DNA from: Chaetoceros tenuissimus
Lineage: Eukaryota; Bacillariophyta; Thalassiosirophyceae; Chaetocerotales; Chaetocerotaceae
NCBI GenBank assembly: GCA_021927905.1
Contig: BLLK01000062.1
Coordinates: 248,001-312,000, forward strand
DNA length: 64,000 nucleotides
Direction: 5' to 3'
The notes under the pieces are model-generated. The model did no database searches and was not told the origin of the DNA. It saw only the letters and a list, made by a program, of their open reading frames with translations. How positions within the stretch are numbered: the stretch's first letter is position 1; the number at the start of each line of letters is the position of its first letter. The translations under genes were made by a program, and so were the position numbers. Shown here one piece after another: positions 61,242 through 64,000 of this stretch.

Positions 61242-64000
61242 CTAGAATAGACCATCATTGTCATGCAGATTTTTTGAAACTTCTTCCTCTTCTCTTAAAT
61301 CCGGTCTCAATTGGTTTCGAGCGCCTAATAAGCCATACGAAACAGCTTCGGCAGCACCAGATAGAGGAGCACATACTGCTATAGGTATCCCACGAACGAC
61401 GCTCTTCACAGCTTTCTTTGTACCTGATCGTTGGTATTCTCTATATGGAATTATGATCATTTTTGCATTAGCCTCTTTCAAACCTCTTGCTACACTCTCC
61501 ATTGCATGGTCTGAAACCTCATTTATTGTCTTGGGGAGTTTGGATATTTTCTTCTTTTTTCCAAGTCTCTTTGCTGCAAAGTTTGTTAATTTTGCTCCAA
61601 CACCCAATGTTTCATACGCAAGTACATTTGCCAACTGTTTTGAACCCTTTTTTAGTCCTTTTCGCATACTCCCTTTTTGTTTGTACTCGTCCAATGGAAT
61701 CATCACAAAATTTTTCATTCCATCACCTACAGTCGCAAATGGATGAAGCGGTGTCGTTCTAGTCAGAAACTTATGAATCTGAGTCGAACTGACATCTTGT
61801 AACCACGAACAGACCAATTCACTAATGGCAGCGCCCCAGCCTGTTACATTTGTCATTTCAACTTCACTTAGTCTAAGAATCATATCTTCAAGAGGAAGAA
61901 CATTTAAGAGCTCGATCAAGCTTCCGTCTTGGAACAATGCAGAAGTATTCACTTCTTTTGGTTTGTAATCTACTTTCACATTGACAGGATTCACTTTGAA
62001 AATTGGAAAGAATACATCTGGAGGATTTGCATAATTATTGCCAAATTTCTCAGCTACGTTCAGACATTGATCTTCGCTGCGATGGAAAAAGTTGCGAATA
62101 AATCTTAGTGCGACTTGGTGAATGAAGAATCGAATAGGCAACAACTCCAATATTACTCGGGTTTCATTTCCCATAAATTGTCCATCCAATGAAAATCTTT
62201 CTTTTGGCTCCATACTTATCAATTTCATCATGAACTGTCCTTCATTTCGATCACGTGGATGCTCAGCGTTCACCCATTCTCCCATTAGCTTTACTGGTGC
62301 TTTCCCACTTACAGTCTCAAGGATATAGAAGTCATTGAGAACTATGTCCGTTGAAGAAGCAAGTCTTTGCTTCGGAGAAGAAGAGAAAGAATCCATTCTC
62401 AGATTTAGTCCAGAAAATGACAATTGAAAGAACTGATCCGAATGTCTTGAATGCTTGGGATATCCAGGATCTGGTTTGAAAATATCATCGTTATTGATGT
62501 TATCACCTCCTTGTAACAATGCATTCAAGTGAGATGATCCATTTCTTTGTTCTACCGATGTACTCCAGTCATTCCCTGCAAAAAAGCGACAGTCCAATTT
62601 CATATCTGTTATAATAATTCGTGTAATGACATTCAAACGTGAATCTGTTCCGAATAATGTCGATACTCCCATGTCACCCTCATACAACTTATTCTCGTAT
62701 GTTTCAATAGGAATATGCTCAGGCACAACAGTGCATGTTGAATTGTTACTGCTGTGTGGAAGGTTTGGATTGAGGGTCATTGGAGTTGGACATTGCCCAC
62801 TAAACCACCCTGAGGTCTGTTCTTCCTCCCGAGGTAGATCCCAAGAATGGTCAATTTGTGTCCAATCTTCATCATTATCATCATGATCTTGAAAATTATT
62901 CAGACATGTGCTATTAAGATTTGGAACATCTTCCTCTTTAATTTCAAAAAAGTCAGGTATCATGGCTAAGTCATTGTCGATAATCAAATCCTCCTCTATG
63001 ATAGTACTCGAAAAGAGTCCATTTTCTATAACATCATCAAGCGATAGTGCACCATGGCTAAAGACAGTATGTGGGTCCAGAATAGATGTATCTACATTCT
63101 CTGGTGTTTTCCTACCATCAACAGAATTTTCCTTTCCTGCAAAGTAATCATTCGCCATTTGCTTCAATTCTTCAACCGAAGGCATTGTCATAAACGTGAG
63201 AAGGTCATTGATTGTGTCTGTAAAGCATGCAAATGTATCCCTGCAAGAATAAATGCGCGCATGTCCAACATTCAGTTCTAAAGTTTGCTGAGCTGCAGGC
63301 ATATTCGATTTCAATCCTTTGAAGTTCAGGTCGTTTATTATACTTGCTTCAATACAATCTAAAGTGGCAACTTGCACAAAATCGAGTTTCGAGAGAGTAT
63401 GTTCAAAAGAGCTAACTTTCAGTGTCTTTTGGGGCGCGAAATGATCGCTGCTTGGAAAAAGTGCATTGCTACAAGTCAGCTGTTGGTTCTCAGTATCATG
63501 TTTTAACCTTTTGTTCAAGATGAAAATGGATAAATCCTCCAGTGTGACCTTCATTACATTCATTGGCGATGGTGGTGATATTAGATTGCTAGTAAAACGA
63601 ATTTCCCCTAGCCTTAAGATTGATCTCGAAGCCACTGGAAAGCTTTCGGCACTTGTGTAGTCAATATTACAATCATTCATGGTAAAGAAGACCTTGGAGA
63701 ATAAAAAAGGTTAGTTTTCATCATTTGCTTTCGTATATTTCACATTGTGACTATTTCCAACGTACATTGTTGATGCAACTGGAGCTGCAGTCTTCTTCTT
63801 CATTTTTGCCCTGCTGGTAGAAATGGGTTGATATTGCTTTCAGGCGACTGACCCATTCTAAGTCATGGTAATGTCGATGAGTCATGTCATAAATTGAAAT
63901 ATATATGCTTCGTTCGATATGCGCATCGTCGTTTCTAATAAGAACATCTAAGGTCAAGGCTGGTGTAGATGGGGATAAAGGTCTACCAATTTTTGATCGA
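61242..64000 (-). CDS. ATG2: ATG2-like autophagy lipid-transfer protein (C-terminal part)
   Basis: Partial: the gene enters from the right edge. The first visible exon (64000-63765) reads PALTLDVLIRNDDAH...HDLEWVSRLKAIS. A 72-bp intron (63764-63693, GTACGT...CCAAG, phase 0) leads to the last exon (63692-61242, about 816 codons). The C-terminus carries the ATG2 signature: GDGMKNFVMIPLDEYKQKGS, then KGLKKGSKQLANVLAYETLG and GAKLTNFAAKRL, then a second SVARGLKEANAKMIIIPYRE block. FFIHQVALRFIRNFF and VNPVNVKVDYKPKEVN fit the repeating beta-groove part upstream. ATG2 bridges the ER to the growing phagophore and moves lipids. Acidic disordered loops occupy the middle (~240-330 of the visible part). 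Confidence 0.88.

Overview
This window reads as nuclear DNA of a diatom, most likely a centric diatom of the Chaetoceros type. The sequence is AT-rich, with short spliceosomal introns (about 70-400 bp) and no bacterial operon structure. Several nucleus-encoded proteins carry heterokont plastid presequences with ASAFAP-like motifs (hemC, RSH, RlmH). Other diatom hallmarks are two HSF-type factors, Ser/Thr/Pro-rich surface proteins, a small Cys-rich membrane protein ending in a CCPT...CC motif, and a BspA-like LRR protein of a type I associate with Chaetoceros. The genus is an inference from protein style, not a database result.

Layout. 1-3.6 kb: decayed tandem segmental duplication of an unrecognised family (called family X here) intertwined with pieces of a TLC-domain gene. 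4.6-7.2 kb: a very unusual protein fusing a GalNAc-transferase-like (GT27) half to a core-1 galactosyltransferase-like (GT31) half. 7.7-13.3 kb: a small membrane protein, a dead cysteine-synthase-like gene next to a dead methionyl-tRNA synthetase, a PB1-like protein with a possible LC3/Atg8-interacting tail, and a broken TPR-MYND gene sharing its 3' end with that neighbour. 13.6-23.5 kb: mostly secreted or Golgi proteins (acylphosphatase-like, trypsin-like protease, O-fucosyltransferase-like, SGNH hydrolase, PAN/apple protein, Cys-rich membrane protein). 23.6-39.7 kb: plastid RSH, HSF, plastid RlmH, two diatom-type hypothetical proteins, an SDR divergent from hemC, and a PT-rich membrane protein. 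40.2-44.3 kb: a PIF/Harbinger DNA transposon with a 3-bp TAA target duplication, both TIRs, transposase and accessory ORF, plus a smaller TA-flanked inverted-repeat element inside it. 44.5-64 kb: sulfotransferase, thioesterase, R3H-like protein, Pelota, LRR protein, USP5-type deubiquitinase, the intact family X paralog, a second HSF, a SET-domain lysine methyltransferase split by a frameshift, and the C-terminal part of ATG2, which runs off the right edge.

There is no operon-like cooperation, but themes recur. Several genes belong to secretory-pathway glycosylation and surface modification (GT27/GT31 fusion, O-FucT-like, sulfotransferase, SGNH, secreted protease, PAN protein). Others serve plastid metabolism and regulation (hemC, RSH, RlmH), proteostasis or ribosome rescue (USP5, Pelota, HSFs), and autophagy (ATG2, perhaps the PB1/LIR protein). 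Pseudogenes and partial duplications are concentrated in the first 14 kb. No tRNA, rRNA or CRISPR was recognised by eye.
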